Below are positions 25,320 to 34,009 of a DNA stretch of 64,000 nucleotides, one piece after another. The stretch lies in assembly GCF_030813355.1 (NCBI RefSeq), contig NZ_JAUSUD010000002.1, positions 1-64,000 on the forward strand, in the 5' to 3' direction. The stretch's first letter is position 1, and the number at the start of each line of letters is the position of its first letter. The notes beneath the pieces were generated by a model. The model saw only the letters and a program-made list of their open reading frames with translations, was not told the DNA's origin and did not search any database. Source of the DNA: Metabacillus malikii. Lineage in GTDB: Bacteria; Bacillota; Bacilli; Bacillales; Bacillaceae. The position numbers were made by a program, and so were the translations under genes.

Positions 25320-26282
25320 ATGAAAAAAAAGGTAATTGTTTATAGAAAAGTACCTGAAGATGTTATCGAAAAATTAGCAGAACATGTTGAAGTCGTTTAT
25401 TATAAAAATTTGACTGAACAGAATTATGATGACTTTCTAAAATCTTTGCAAACAGCGGATGGCTTACTGGGAGCAAGCTTAAAAATCGATGATGACTTCC
25501 TCCAAAAAGCCCCGAAATTAAAAGTTATTGCGAATATTTCAGTAGGTTATGATAATTTTGATTTAGAAGCATTAAAGAAACGAAAGATAATTGCTACGAA
25601 TACTCCTGGTGTACTAGTCGATACAACAGCTGATACTATTTTTGGTCTACTATTAGCAACTGCAAGAAGAATGCCAGAGCTAGACCAATACGTAAAATCA
25701 GGAAAATGGCAAGGAACGAAGGACGAGGATTTATTCGGTGTTGACGTCCATCATAAAGTACTAGGCATTATTGGCATGGGAAGTATCGGTAAGGCCATTG
25801 CAAAACGGGCACATTTTGGATTTGATATGAAAATCTTGTATCATAACCGTTCCCGTAATGAAGCGATTGAGACAGAGTTTAATGCGGAATATTGTCAGTT
25901 AGATGAACTGTTAGCAAATTCTGATTACGTCTGTTTAATGATTCCACATAGTGCGGAAACAGATAAGCTGATAGGTAGCAGGGAATTACGACTCATGAAA
26001 AAGTCTGCGATTTTTATTAATGGCTCAAGAGGTAAAAATGTCGATGAAAAAGCACTAATCAAGGCATTAGAGGAAAAATGGATTTTGGCAGCAGGGTTAG
26101 ATGTCTTTGAAACTGAGCCAGTGCCATTAGACAATCCGCTATTACAGCTAACAAATGTAGTAACATTACCGCATATAGGATCCGCTACAAAAGAAACACG
26201 CGATAAAATGGCAAGGCTGGCTGCAGAAAACATATTAAAGGGAATGCTAGGTCAGACTCCTCCAAATGTAATTAAATATTAA
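25320..26282 (+). CDS. D-2-hydroxyacid dehydrogenase, glyoxylate/hydroxypyruvate/2-ketogluconate reductase type
   Basis: A 320-residue NAD(P)H-dependent reductase. The catalytic triad is Arg237 (NGSRGKNVDE), Glu266 (DVFETEPV) and His285 (LPHIGSAT), and the cofactor loop is GIIGMGSIGKAIAK (about 149-162). These positions match the GhrB group, which reduces glyoxylate, hydroxypyruvate or 2-ketogluconate. The ribosome binding site GAGGAG is followed by a good ATG. It stands alone between repeats and a bidirectional terminator. Exact substrate cannot be read; a 2-keto sugar acid would suit the uronate genes downstream. Confidence 0.88.
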   Translation: MKKKVIVYRKVPEDVIEKLAEHVEVVYYKNLTEQNYDDFLKSLQTADGLLGASLKIDDDFLQKAPKLKVIANISVGYDNFDLEALKKRKIIATNTPGVLVDTTADTIFGLLLATARRMPELDQYVKSGKWQGTKDEDLFGVDVHHKVLGIIGMGSIGKAIAKRAHFGFDMKILYHNRSRNEAIETEFNAEYCQLDELLANSDYVCLMIPHSAETDKLIGSRELRLMKKSAIFINGSRGKNVDEKALIKALEEKWILAAGLDVFETEPVPLDNPLLQLTNVVTLPHIGSATKETRDKMARLAAENILKGMLGQTPPNVIKY

Positions 26283-26340
26283 CAAATTGAATAACGATAA
26301 ATCTTACCGTACCATTTACATCAATAGGTGCAACATAAAA

Positions 26341-26370
26341 AAGGGAAGGACTTAGTTCCGTCCTTCTTTT
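26341..26370. terminator. Bidirectional terminator
   Basis: GAAGGAC and GTCCTTC flank an 8-base loop, with A-run on the left and T-run on the right. It serves the dehydrogenase on the forward strand and the small coiled-coil gene on the reverse strand. Confidence 0.8.
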
Positions 26371-26542
26371 ACTCAGTAAGCATAGAGCGATACTTTGCTA
26401 AACTCTCTTCAATTTCGGTTAGTTTAGCCTCAAGTCGTTCTGTTGAGTTTCCTGTTGATTCTAATTTTTCAATATCTCCTTGAGTTCGTACATAGTCCAT
26501 TTTTAACTCATCTATCCTTTGATTAATCTCATTTTTATTCAT
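26369..26542 (-). CDS. SE1832-family small coiled-coil protein
   Basis: A 57-residue cytosolic protein made almost entirely of charged heptads: an N-terminal helix with MDYVRTQGDIEKLESTG and a second helix with LTEIEESLAKYRSMLTE. This matches the short SE1832 family of Firmicutes, whose role is unknown. The start at ATG 26542 is chosen because AAAGGGTGA lies four bases before it; a GTG nine bases upstream falls within that site. Convergent with the dehydrogenase gene. Confidence 0.85.
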   Translation of the reverse strand: MNKNEINQRIDELKMDYVRTQGDIEKLESTGNSTERLEAKLTEIEESLAKYRSMLTE

Positions 26543-26925
26543 ATGAATCACCCTTTCTCCTTAATCTATAATGTAAGTTTACCAAAAATAATAGATTGTT
26601 ACATGGAGATTTGTTAGTTTAGTATCATTCAAACTCCTAGTTATGAGCTAATACACGTATATTTTAACCTCCATCAGGCTCCTCGAAATTAGTTGAAAGT
26701 AACCTTATTAATTTACGTAAACCAAAGTCCTAAAAATGAAACTGTAAAAGTTAATAGTATTTATGATAAAGAAGAGACTTTAAAGGTAATTTTCGAACAA
26801 AAACGTACAATATTTATAAAAAAACAGTAGAGAAAATATGATGACCACTATATACTATTCTGTATAGACATGTTTTTGAGGAAGTATTCTTCTTAACTTC
26901 TTAATGATGACAAGGGGGAGTTCTA
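26543..26925. other. Promoter region of the kdgK operon
   Basis: AT-rich, without a gene. An inverted repeat TATAC-N6-GTATA (26851-26866) lies 60 bp before the kinase gene, partly a candidate operator and partly a -10 region (TATACT). I see no good cre site and no KdgR-like palindrome otherwise. Confidence 0.45.
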
Positions 26926-27876
26926 ATGGATGTTGTAACAATAGGAGAATCAATGGTTGTCTTCACGCCGACAAGTGACGGCTTTATGAGGAATGCAAGT
27001 CAATTCACAAAGAAAATTGGTGGTGCCGAATCTAACGTTGCTGTTGGTTTAGCGAGATTAGGTCATAAGGCAGGCTGGATAAGCAAACTTGGTGATGATG
27101 AATTTGGAAAAGCGATATTAGGCTTTTTAAAAAGTGAGAATATTGATGTCAGTAATGTATCAATTGATGAAGAGGCACCTACAGGCATTTATTTTAAAGA
27201 GCCAAGACGTCAAAACCATATGCGTGTCTACTATTACCGTAAGGGTTCAGCAGCTAGTAAATTAACACCGTTTGACTTAAATCAGGAATATATAGCAAGT
27301 GCAAAATACTTACATATTACCGGTATTACTCCTGCCTTAAGTGAAAGTTGTAAGGAAACAATTTTTGAAGCTATTAAACTTGCAAAAAGACATGGAAGAA
27401 CGGTTGTTTTTGACCCTAATCTTCGTTTAAAGCTTTGGGATGAGGCAACAGCTAGAGCAACTTTACTTGAAATAGCATCAGAAGCAGACATTGTCTTACC
27501 GGGTATTGCTGAAGGGGAATTTTTATTTGGGGAACGTGACCCGGAAAAATTAGGTCAATTATTTTTAAATCATGGTGCATCTTTAGTCGTCATGAAAAAT
27601 GGAGCGGAAGGGGCTTTTTATTTCACAGAAAAAGAGAGCGCTTTAATTCCGGGATTCCCAGTGAAACATGTCGTTGATCCCGTTGGTGCAGGTGATGGAT
27701 TTGCAGCTGGTTTTCTTTCGGGACTTCTTGATGGCTTAGAGGTAGGCAAGGCTGTCGAACGTGCTAATGCAGTAGGAGCACTTGTAACAATGGTAACTGG
27801 AGATGTAGACGGATTGCCAGAACGTGATGAACTTGAACAATTATTATCTAAAAACGAAGAGGATGTTGTACGATAA
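26926..27876 (+). CDS. kdgK: 2-keto-3-deoxygluconate kinase
   Basis: A 316-residue PfkB-family sugar kinase that phosphorylates 2-keto-3-deoxygluconate (KDG) to KDPG using ATP. The N-terminal TIGESMVVFTP, the GGAESNVAVGLARLG substrate-binding block, YYYRKGSAASKL and the C-terminal DPVGAGDGFAAGF (catalytic Asp257, anion hole) are all present. A strong AAGGGGGAG precedes the ATG. The stop lies 13 bp before the KDPG aldolase start, so the two steps KDG to KDPG to pyruvate plus glyceraldehyde 3-phosphate are co-expressed. Confidence 0.95.
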   Translation: MDVVTIGESMVVFTPTSDGFMRNASQFTKKIGGAESNVAVGLARLGHKAGWISKLGDDEFGKAILGFLKSENIDVSNVSIDEEAPTGIYFKEPRRQNHMRVYYYRKGSAASKLTPFDLNQEYIASAKYLHITGITPALSESCKETIFEAIKLAKRHGRTVVFDPNLRLKLWDEATARATLLEIASEADIVLPGIAEGEFLFGERDPEKLGQLFLNHGASLVVMKNGAEGAFYFTEKESALIPGFPVKHVVDPVGAGDGFAAGFLSGLLDGLEVGKAVERANAVGALVTMVTGDVDGLPERDELEQLLSKNEEDVVR

Positions 27877-27889
27877 GGGGGAAATGACG

Positions 27890-28525
27890 ATGAGTCATAT
27901 TGAAATCATTAAAGAAACAGGGGTAGCCGCGGTTATTCGTGGTGCAACAAAGGAAAATATTGTCCCAATAGCAGAAGCGTTAAGTGCGGGAGGGGTAAAG
28001 GTTTTAGAAATAACTGTCGAAACACCAGGAGCATGTGGAGCGATTGAAACAGCTTCCCAACAATTCGATGATGTATTAGTAGGAGCAGGTACAGTTTTAG
28101 ATGCTGAAACTGCTAGAACGGCCATTATGGCAGGTGCGAAATTCATCTTTTCTCCAACAACTAATCCAAAAACAATCCAAATGGCAAAAAGATATGGAGT
28201 TGTCAGTATACCAGGTGCACTAACTCCAACTGAAATACTAACTGCATATGAATGCGGAGCAGATATGATTAAAGTATTTCCAGCAAATGTTTTTGGACCG
28301 AGCTACATCAAGGATGTCCATGGCCCGCTTCCACAAATTCCGATTATCTCAACAGGCGGTATTTCCGTTGAGAATGCAGGTGATTATATTAAGGCAGGTG
28401 CTGTAGGGGTTGGTGTTGGGAGTTCTTTAGTTAACACTAAGAAGGAACTAACAGCTGCATATCTAGAAGACATAACGAAAACAGCAGCGCAATTTATCAA
28501 TGCGGTTAAGGACGCACGCAGTTAA
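27890..28525 (+). CDS. kdgA: 2-keto-3-deoxy-6-phosphogluconate aldolase
   Basis: A 211-residue class I aldolase that cleaves KDPG to pyruvate and glyceraldehyde 3-phosphate. Schiff-base Lys128 sits in MIKVFPAN; catalytic Glu40 in VLEITVETPG; the phosphate loop is ISTGGIS. ATG 27890 is chosen over ATG 27884 because AAGGGGG is eight bases away rather than two. It directly follows kdgK. The stop codon is followed by a 14-bp stem terminator. Confidence 0.95.
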   Translation: MSHIEIIKETGVAAVIRGATKENIVPIAEALSAGGVKVLEITVETPGACGAIETASQQFDDVLVGAGTVLDAETARTAIMAGAKFIFSPTTNPKTIQMAKRYGVVSIPGALTPTEILTAYECGADMIKVFPANVFGPSYIKDVHGPLPQIPIISTGGISVENAGDYIKAGAVGVGVGSSLVNTKKELTAAYLEDITKTAAQFINAVKDARS

Positions 28526-28544
28526 TATTTTACTACTTATGCAT

Positions 28545-28580
28545 TTGAAGCAGTGTGAAGTGAAACTCACACTGCTTCAA
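28545..28580 (+). terminator. Terminator of kdgK-kdgA
   Basis: TTGAAGCAGTGTGA and TCACACTGCTTCAA form a perfect 14-bp stem with an 8-base loop. The T-run is weak. Confidence 0.75.
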
Positions 28581-28619
28581 TATGTATGAACTATAAATAT
28601 AAGGACGAATTAATATAAA

Positions 28620-28904
28620 TTAAGCAACAATATTTCTTTGTACTAAAATAGAACGGTCAGCATCAGATGCTGGTTCATATCCTTTTTCAATCGTGCTAAT
28701 AACAGTTTTTTTGTTAGTTGTCCAACATTGCACGAGACCCCAAATCCCTAATGTAATTGGATTTAGGAAAAACCATTTGATCACTTCTCCCCATTGCCCC
28801 CTGAAAATAGCAACCCAACCACCGAAAAAGAATGTAGTCCAAGAGAAACCAACTTTCACCTCTTTTACTACTCCAGTACTATTTTTTAAACGTACCTTTG
28901 CCAA
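28620..28904 (-). CDS. Small membrane protein, HrgC-like
   Basis: A protein of about 94 residues if it starts at TTG 28904, where AGGAG lies eight bases upstream. A longer frame reaches ATG 28943, but that ATG follows a TATAAT box rather than a ribosome binding site. The body has the segment VKVGFSWTTFFFGGWVAIFR and a hydrophobic NPITLGIWGLVQCW, suggesting two membrane-inserted stretches, then a charged tail. The pattern recalls the short HrgC/DUF2628-type membrane family; role unknown. Convergent with the kdgA gene. Confidence 0.65.
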   Translation of the reverse strand: MAKVRLKNSTGVVKEVKVGFSWTTFFFGGWVAIFRGQWGEVIKWFFLNPITLGIWGLVQCWTTNKKTVISTIEKGYEPASDADRSILVQRNIVA

Positions 28905-29263
28905 TATAACCACTCCTAAAAATAGAATATAAAAAGATTTCATGATAATTATACCAAAAGATATAGTTAAATCTACCTAAATTTTCAGATATCATTGAAT
29001 ATAACAGTTCTAAAGTATTATTTTTGATTAAATCACTCATTTTAGTTAAGAGCTTAACATTTCACTTTATTATATTGAAAGGTTAACTGCGTTAATAGCA
29101 TTCTTATCTGTAATCAATTTCTAATTTAATGTGAATCTAGGTAGCAGAAATAGAAGGAAATTTCTTATCCTACTATAAAATCTATACAAAAATATGTTTG
29201 TTTTTGTTCATAATTGTTCTATAATAGAAAAATCAAAATGGTTTATACGGGGGATAATTAACG
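28905..29263. other. Divergent promoter region of the small membrane protein and the DeoR gene
   Basis: On the reverse strand a TATAAT near 28949 can serve the small gene. On the forward strand TTGTTT (29198-29203) and TATAAT (29220-29225), 16 bases apart, can serve the regulator. No reading frame of interest lies between. Confidence 0.5.
29195..29219. promoter_or_regulatory. Phased DeoR-type operator overlapping the deoR-family gene promoter
   Basis: TGTTT (29195), TGTTC (29205) and TGTTC (29215) occur at exact 10-bp steps within the promoter spacer. Their reverse complements, (A/G)AACA, recur with the same step before kduD, so this is probably the self-control site of the DeoR-family regulator. 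Confidence 0.6.
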
Positions 29264-30028
29264 ATGCTTTCTGTTGAACGACACGAAAAAATATTAGAGC
29301 AACTCGATAAAAATAAAATTGTAAAGGTCTCGGAACTGAGTAAACAATTACAAGTTACCGAGAAAACAATTCGGGGAGATTTAGAATTATTAGAGCAACG
29401 AGCTTTGCTGAAACGAATACATGGTGGTGCTGTCATTGCAGATGGTGAGGGAAGAATGCTACCTATTGCAGAAAGGCAGTCAGGTCACAGTGAGATTAAA
29501 CATGCAATTGCCAAGGAGGCAGTAAAGCTAATTAAACCAAATGAAACGATCCTTATGGATGGTGGGAGTACAACAAGTGCGATCGCTGAACTGTTAGGTG
29601 ATTTTCCAATTACAGTTATTACAAATGATTTAAAAATTGCAGGCATACTCCTTAAAAAGACGACAGTACAATTAATGGTTTTAGGTGGTACGCGAATCGA
29701 TAATTCTTCATCATTAATGGGTGCCCAAGCGACAGAAATGCTACAACGTATTCGAGTAAACCGCTTATTTTTTGGTACGACAGGTATATCAACCGAACAT
29801 GGTCTAACTGTTTTTAATAGTATCCATGCAGATTGGAAACGCCAAATCCTTAACTGTGCTGACCATGTCACATTACTTGCAGATTCTACAAAATTTGAAA
29901 AGGTTGCTCTCATAAATTTTGCACAAATCGATGAAGTTGATGAAATTGTAACAGATAGCAGACTTCCTTTAAATGTAATGAATACCCTTGAAGATAAACA
30001 GGTTACGGTTCACCTCGCAAATGTATAA
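29264..30028 (+). CDS. DeoR/GlpR family transcriptional regulator of uronate catabolism
   Basis: A 254-residue repressor. The N-terminal winged helix (KIVKVSELSKQLQVTEKTIRGDLELLE) and the hinge block LLKRIHGGAV are diagnostic. The C-terminal sensor domain has the phosphosugar-binding words DGGSTTSAIAELL and TNDLKIAGIL. It lies between the kdgK-kdgA and kduD-kduI operons, and likely repeats of its binding site sit in its own promoter and before kduD. Its effector is probably a KDG-type intermediate, which is inference. It takes the place of the LacI-type KdgR used by Bacillus subtilis. Confidence 0.9.
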   Translation: MLSVERHEKILEQLDKNKIVKVSELSKQLQVTEKTIRGDLELLEQRALLKRIHGGAVIADGEGRMLPIAERQSGHSEIKHAIAKEAVKLIKPNETILMDGGSTTSAIAELLGDFPITVITNDLKIAGILLKKTTVQLMVLGGTRIDNSSSLMGAQATEMLQRIRVNRLFFGTTGISTEHGLTVFNSIHADWKRQILNCADHVTLLADSTKFEKVALINFAQIDEVDEIVTDSRLPLNVMNTLEDKQVTVHLANV

Positions 30029-30054
30029 TCTAGCACGAAAGTAACAATTAGCGA

Positions 30055-30096
30055 AAAAAGATGACAAACGAACATTTAACCGTTGTCATCTTTTTT
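30055..30096 (+). terminator. Terminator of the DeoR-family gene
   Basis: AAAAGATGACAA and TTGTCATCTTTT form a 12-bp stem followed by T. The right arm also contributes the -35 box of the kduD promoter. Confidence 0.85.
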
Positions 30097-30110
30097 ATTT
30101 ATGATATAAT
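30083..30110 (+). promoter_or_regulatory. Promoter of kduD-kduI
   Basis: TTGTCA (30083-30088) and TATAAT (30105-30110) are separated by 16 bases. Confidence 0.7.
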
Positions 30111-30121
30111 CAAACCATAAC

Positions 30122-30146
30122 GAACATAAATAAACATTAATAAACG
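30122..30146. promoter_or_regulatory. Phased DeoR-type operator before kduD
   Basis: GAACA (30122), AAACA (30132) and AAACG (30142) step by exactly 10 bp just downstream of the -10 box, where a bound repressor would block initiation. Confidence 0.6.
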
Positions 30147-30165
30147 AACTTGGAGGTGTAAGGGC

Positions 30166-30921
30166 ATGGAATCTCTTTTTTCATTAAAAGGAAAAGTCGC
30201 ATTATTAACAGGCGCTAGTCGAGGGTTAGGGCAAGGTATGGCCGTCGGATTGGCAGAAGCAGGGGCTACCGTTATTGGTGCCGGTATGAGTGATATGTCT
30301 GAAACTCGCAGCAAAATTGAAGCACTTGGTACTACTTTTCATGAGGTGAAAATTGATTTATCAGAGGATTATGCTGCGGCAAAATTAGTTACAGAAAGTC
30401 TATCCTTAACAAACAAGATTGATATTTTAGTAAACAATGCTGGAATCATTCGCAGGGAAAATGCTGAGAATTTTACAGACGATGATTGGTATGAAGTCAT
30501 TAAAGTAAATCAACATGCTGTTTTTCAATTATCTCGTGAAGTTGGTAGACATATGCTTGAAAATGGCTCAGGGAAAATTATTAATGTCGCTTCGATGCTA
30601 TCTTTCCAAGGTGGTTTAAGAGTTCCGGCTTATACAGCTAGTAAGCATGCTGTTGCAGGATTAACAAAGTCACTAGCTAATGAATGGTCAAGCAGAGGTG
30701 TAAATGTAAACGCTATCGCGCCCGGTTATATGGAAACAGATAATACAGCACAGCTCCGTGCTAACACTGAGCGGAATGAATATATCACATCAAGAATTCC
30801 ACAAGGACGATGGGGCACACCAGACGACTTAAAAGGTTCTGTTATTTTCTTAGCATCAAAAGCATCTGATTACGTCAACGGTCATATTTTATGCGTAGAC
30901 GGTGGCTGGATGAGTTCTTAA
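30166..30921 (+). CDS. kduD: 2-dehydro-3-deoxy-D-gluconate 5-dehydrogenase (KduD)
   Basis: A 251-residue short-chain dehydrogenase that reduces 2,5-diketo-3-deoxygluconate to KDG with NAD(P)H. The cofactor motif TGASRGLGQG, the NNAG motif and the catalytic Ser143, Tyr156 and Lys160 are present. The N-terminal MESLFSLKGKVALLTGASRG and the C-terminal CVDGGWMSS match KduD closely. GGAGGTG precedes the ATG. It is followed 57 bp later by kduI, the preceding step of the same route. Confidence 0.93.
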   Translation: MESLFSLKGKVALLTGASRGLGQGMAVGLAEAGATVIGAGMSDMSETRSKIEALGTTFHEVKIDLSEDYAAAKLVTESLSLTNKIDILVNNAGIIRRENAENFTDDDWYEVIKVNQHAVFQLSREVGRHMLENGSGKIINVASMLSFQGGLRVPAYTASKHAVAGLTKSLANEWSSRGVNVNAIAPGYMETDNTAQLRANTERNEYITSRIPQGRWGTPDDLKGSVIFLASKASDYVNGHILCVDGGWMSS

Positions 30922-30978
30922 TTATTAAAGATTTAAAATATAAATCACACACTTAACAAGTGAAAGGGGAATTATATA

Positions 30979-31809
30979 ATGGAAATCAGACATACGACAA
31001 ATCCAACAGATTTTAAAGCATATCAAACTGAGCGTTTACGAAGCGAATTTCTAATGGAATCATTATTTGTCCAAGGAGAAATAAATCTAGTATACTCTCA
31101 TTACGACCGTGTAGTAACAGGCGGAGCAATTCCAACAACTGGTTCATTAAAATTAGAGGATCCAGATACGTTAAAAACTGAGTATTTCTTGGAAAGACGT
31201 GAAGTAGGAATTATTAATATCGGTGCTGAAGGTACAGTTTTAGTTGATGGTGAGGCATATACATTAAACAAACGAGATTGCTTATATGTAGGATTAGGGA
31301 ACAAAGAGGTATTATTTGAAAGTAATAATGCAGCAGATCCTGCTAAATTCTATATCGTGTCGACTCCGGCACATAAACAATATCCAACAAAAAAGGCGCC
31401 AATTGAAGAAGCAGAACCAACACGTTTAGGATCTGATAGCGAATCAAATAAACGGACAATTTATAAATATATTCATGGAGATGGAATTCAAAGCTGTCAA
31501 TTAATGATGGGGATGACATTACTAGAACCAAACAATATGTGGAATACAATGCCAGCTCATACACATGACCGCCGTATGGAAGTCTATTTATACTTTGATA
31601 TGGAACCAGAATCAAGAGTATTCCACTTCATGGGCCAACCAAATGAGACACGTCACATCGTTGTCCAAAATGAACAAGCAGTCCTATCACCGCCATGGTC
31701 GATTCACTCTGGTGTAGGCACAAGCAATTATACATTTATTTGGGCAATGGGAGGAGAAAATTATACATTTACAGACATGGATACTGTTAAAATGGAAGAT
31801 TTAAAATAA
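30979..31809 (+). CDS. kduI: 5-keto-4-deoxyuronate isomerase (KduI)
   Basis: A 276-residue cupin-fold zinc isomerase that turns 4-deoxy-L-threo-5-hexosulose uronate, formed from unsaturated galacturonate, into 2,5-diketo-3-deoxygluconate. Metal ligands His194, His196, Glu201 (PAHTHDRRMEVYLY) and His243 (WSIHSG) fit the known KduI set. The operon order kduD-kduI and a strong terminator mark a complete unit. Together with the lyase at 5 kb it shows that the organism uses unsaturated uronates from pectin or rhamnogalacturonan. Confidence 0.95.
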   Translation: MEIRHTTNPTDFKAYQTERLRSEFLMESLFVQGEINLVYSHYDRVVTGGAIPTTGSLKLEDPDTLKTEYFLERREVGIINIGAEGTVLVDGEAYTLNKRDCLYVGLGNKEVLFESNNAADPAKFYIVSTPAHKQYPTKKAPIEEAEPTRLGSDSESNKRTIYKYIHGDGIQSCQLMMGMTLLEPNNMWNTMPAHTHDRRMEVYLYFDMEPESRVFHFMGQPNETRHIVVQNEQAVLSPPWSIHSGVGTSNYTFIWAMGGENYTFTDMDTVKMEDLK

Positions 31810-31850
31810 AAAAATAGTGACCCACCTGGAAAAGGAGGGTCACTATTTTT
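31810..31850. terminator. Terminator of kduD-kduI
   Basis: AAAAATAGTGACCC and GGGTCACTATTTTT form a perfect 14-bp stem. It may also act for the convergent signal peptidase gene. Confidence 0.9.
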
Positions 31851-31925
31851 GATAGTTTAACAACTTAATCCCCCGTGCTGAAAGGTGGACTTACAAGCTG
31901 CTATCTAACTATATTGTCACAATTA

Positions 31926-32474
31926 TTATTTAGGGATTCCAAGCCCTTGAAGCGGATAAATACGGAATACGACTTCACCAATGATCGAATCGTAAGAGAT
32001 GAATCCAAAAGCCCTGCTATCAATACTTTTTATTCGATTATCACCCAATACGAACAACATATTCTCTGGTACGGTTGACTCACCCGTTATTTCTTCTAAT
32101 GTAAAGTCCTCAGTTAGATTTAGTGTTGGAGATTCAAGCTTCTGATTTTCTAAATATGGTTCATCGAAAACTTTTCCATTTATGTAAAGCTGGTCATCTT
32201 TCATTTCTATATGGTCCCCAGGAAGCCCGATTACCCTCTTAATATAGTTTTCACCTTTATTGTTCGGTGAATCAAATACGATACAATCAAAACGGTGAAT
32301 TTCTGTTGTTTTACTGATAACAACTTTGTCCTTATTTTCAAAGGTAGGTGCCATGGATGCACCAAGTACAGTTGTTGGAGAAAATAGAAAATGTCTGCAA
32401 ATAAACGCGATAACAATTGCTAAAGCAATTGAGTGAATCCATGAATAGATTTCCTGTTTCTTCGTTTTTTCCAT
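31926..32474 (-). CDS. sipS: Type I signal peptidase
   Basis: A 182-residue membrane-anchored protease that removes signal peptides from exported proteins. One N-terminal span (about 13-31) is followed by the catalytic Ser40 (GASMAPT) and Lys79 (YIKRVIGLPGD), and the GDNRIKSIDSRAFG box E. The length and single span match the Bacillus Sip group. AGGAGG precedes the ATG. Several Sip paralogues are usual in one genome, so the symbol marks the group rather than a specific member. It stands alone and convergent to kduI. Confidence 0.93.
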   Translation of the reverse strand: MEKTKKQEIYSWIHSIALAIVIAFICRHFLFSPTTVLGASMAPTFENKDKVVISKTTEIHRFDCIVFDSPNNKGENYIKRVIGLPGDHIEMKDDQLYINGKVFDEPYLENQKLESPTLNLTEDFTLEEITGESTVPENMLFVLGDNRIKSIDSRAFGFISYDSIIGEVVFRIYPLQGLGIPK

Positions 32475-32797
32475 TGTAATCCTCCTATGGTAGATTGCTA
32501 GTCTTGCATACAGATGTTATCTAAATCGATCTCTAATTGTAAATCGAAGACATTCGCAATTATTCCTTTACATGTTTTGAACAGCTTTTTATTATCTTCT
32601 ATTTAATGCCCGCTATCTCCTGCACCATGTAAGTTATTTGCTCGATTGTTTTCCAAATTAGACATTCACTCGACACTCTATTCGTACTGTTTCATCATCA
32701 AACAAATTCGTCAAATAAATTTTTAAAAAATAACAGGATAATTATAACATATATGGAATTAGTTATGAGAAAAAATTCAATTAGGAGATGAGAAAGT
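32475..32797. other. Intergenic stretch between the signal peptidase and VOC genes
   Basis: No gene or clear repeat. TATAAC-like sequence near 32740 may belong to the VOC gene promoter. Confidence 0.4.
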
Positions 32798-33160
32798 ATG
32801 AGTGAGCAGGTCGTTGATAGAATTGTTGAACGAATTGATGCAGTATTTCTTCCGGTAAGAAATCTTGAGGAGTCATTGTCATGGTACCAAGAGGTTTTTG
32901 GCTTTGAATTACGATGGAAAAATGAGAGAATGTGTGGGTTATCAATCGCCCCAAATTGTGGGTTTCATTTAGTGCAAATTGTAGATTTTAAACCGGTAGA
33001 CTCGTATACACCATTTAATTTTGTTGTGAAAAATGCTGAGGAAACACGCCAGCATTTCATGGAGAAAAATATTACAGTTTCGGAAATAAGACCTGGTGAA
33101 CCAAAACGGTTTGATGTTACAGATGTAAACGGAAACATGATAAGTGTTATTGAGCTGTAG
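32798..33160 (+). CDS. VOC (glyoxalase/bleomycin resistance) superfamily protein
   Basis: A 120-residue single-module protein with two beta-alpha-beta-beta-beta repeats: the first begins IDAVFLPVRNLEESLSWYQEVFGFEL, and the second has FVVKNAEETRQHFMEKN. The family includes glyoxalase I, dioxygenases and antibiotic-binding proteins. The typical metal-ligand positions are mostly not histidine or glutamate in the first strand, so enzyme activity is uncertain. GGAGATG precedes the ATG by nine bases. No informative neighbours. Confidence 0.8.
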   Translation: MSEQVVDRIVERIDAVFLPVRNLEESLSWYQEVFGFELRWKNERMCGLSIAPNCGFHLVQIVDFKPVDSYTPFNFVVKNAEETRQHFMEKNITVSEIRPGEPKRFDVTDVNGNMISVIEL

Positions 33161-33263
33161 AGTAATTGACACTATTTGAATAATATAGGATTGAACGACG
33201 TTTTGATATGACTTTTAAGGAGTAATTAAACTTTCATTGAAATGTATAGTACTAGTGAAATGA

Positions 33264-33962
33264 TTAGAACATTTTTTCAATGCCATGCAATTCAATTTGT
33301 TCAACTTCAAGACGTGTATCTAGATAGTCATATTCTGCGATGATTTTTAGTTTTCCTTTCTTAAAGAATGCAAGTAATCTTTTTGCCTCGTTTGTTAATT
33401 TCGGTTGAATAGTATTAAGTAATGCTCTTTTTGTTAGGAATTCTGATTCAGCAAATTGCTCTTTTGCTGACAATTTTGGAATTGAATCGATACCAGATAT
33501 GTAATTGAGAGCTAATGAGCGCAAGAATGAATAACCATTACAATAATCATTATAAGTCTCTTCTAAAATAGTGACAGCATCACCTTTATTTGAAAGTAGC
33601 ATTTCTAAATATAAGGTGATTCTTTCTTGTTCAAAAGATGCAAAAGGTATCATCGGTTCAAGAATTTTTAATAATAAGCTTTTTACATATTTATCACGAT
33701 AATTCAATTCAATCAAACGAAGGTAGAAATCACTGTTATATACTTTTTCGATTTCTTCTGTAGAATAGAGCCATTTTTCGAAATCAGATAGTGATAATAT
33801 GCCTTTGTATAATTTGTAAAACTGTCTTTCCATTTCAAGTTTAGCAGCTATGTTATTCAACTCCCTATTTTTTGTATATAATACACTGTTGGACGATACC
33901 TGAGTCCTTACTACCGCTGTACAAATAGAACTTAGCTGACTAATAGAAATATAGTCAGCCAT
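33264..33962 (-). CDS. Hypothetical helical protein
   Basis: A frame of 232 residues that I do not recognise. It is helical and soluble by composition. The segment starting near residue 44 (MERQFYKLYKGILSLSDFEK) followed by WLYSTEEIEKVY resembles the opening of some Firmicutes immunity-like proteins, where a short helical hook precedes a conserved FExWxY. No ribosome binding site stands before either the first ATG (33962) or the internal one (33833), so the start is uncertain. It lies 47 bp downstream of the secreted beta-helix gene on the same strand, perhaps co-transcribed. Confidence 0.6.
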   Translation of the reverse strand: MADYISISQLSSICTAVVRTQVSSNSVLYTKNRELNNIAAKLEMERQFYKLYKGILSLSDFEKWLYSTEEIEKVYNSDFYLRLIELNYRDKYVKSLLLKILEPMIPFASFEQERITLYLEMLLSNKGDAVTILEETYNDYCNGYSFLRSLALNYISGIDSIPKLSAKEQFAESEFLTKRALLNTIQPKLTNEAKRLLAFFKKGKLKIIAEYDYLDTRLEVEQIELHGIEKMF

Positions 33963-34009
33963 GAAGTTTGTTCTTAAACAAGTATTTCACTCACGCCATT
34001 TAGCAAGAG

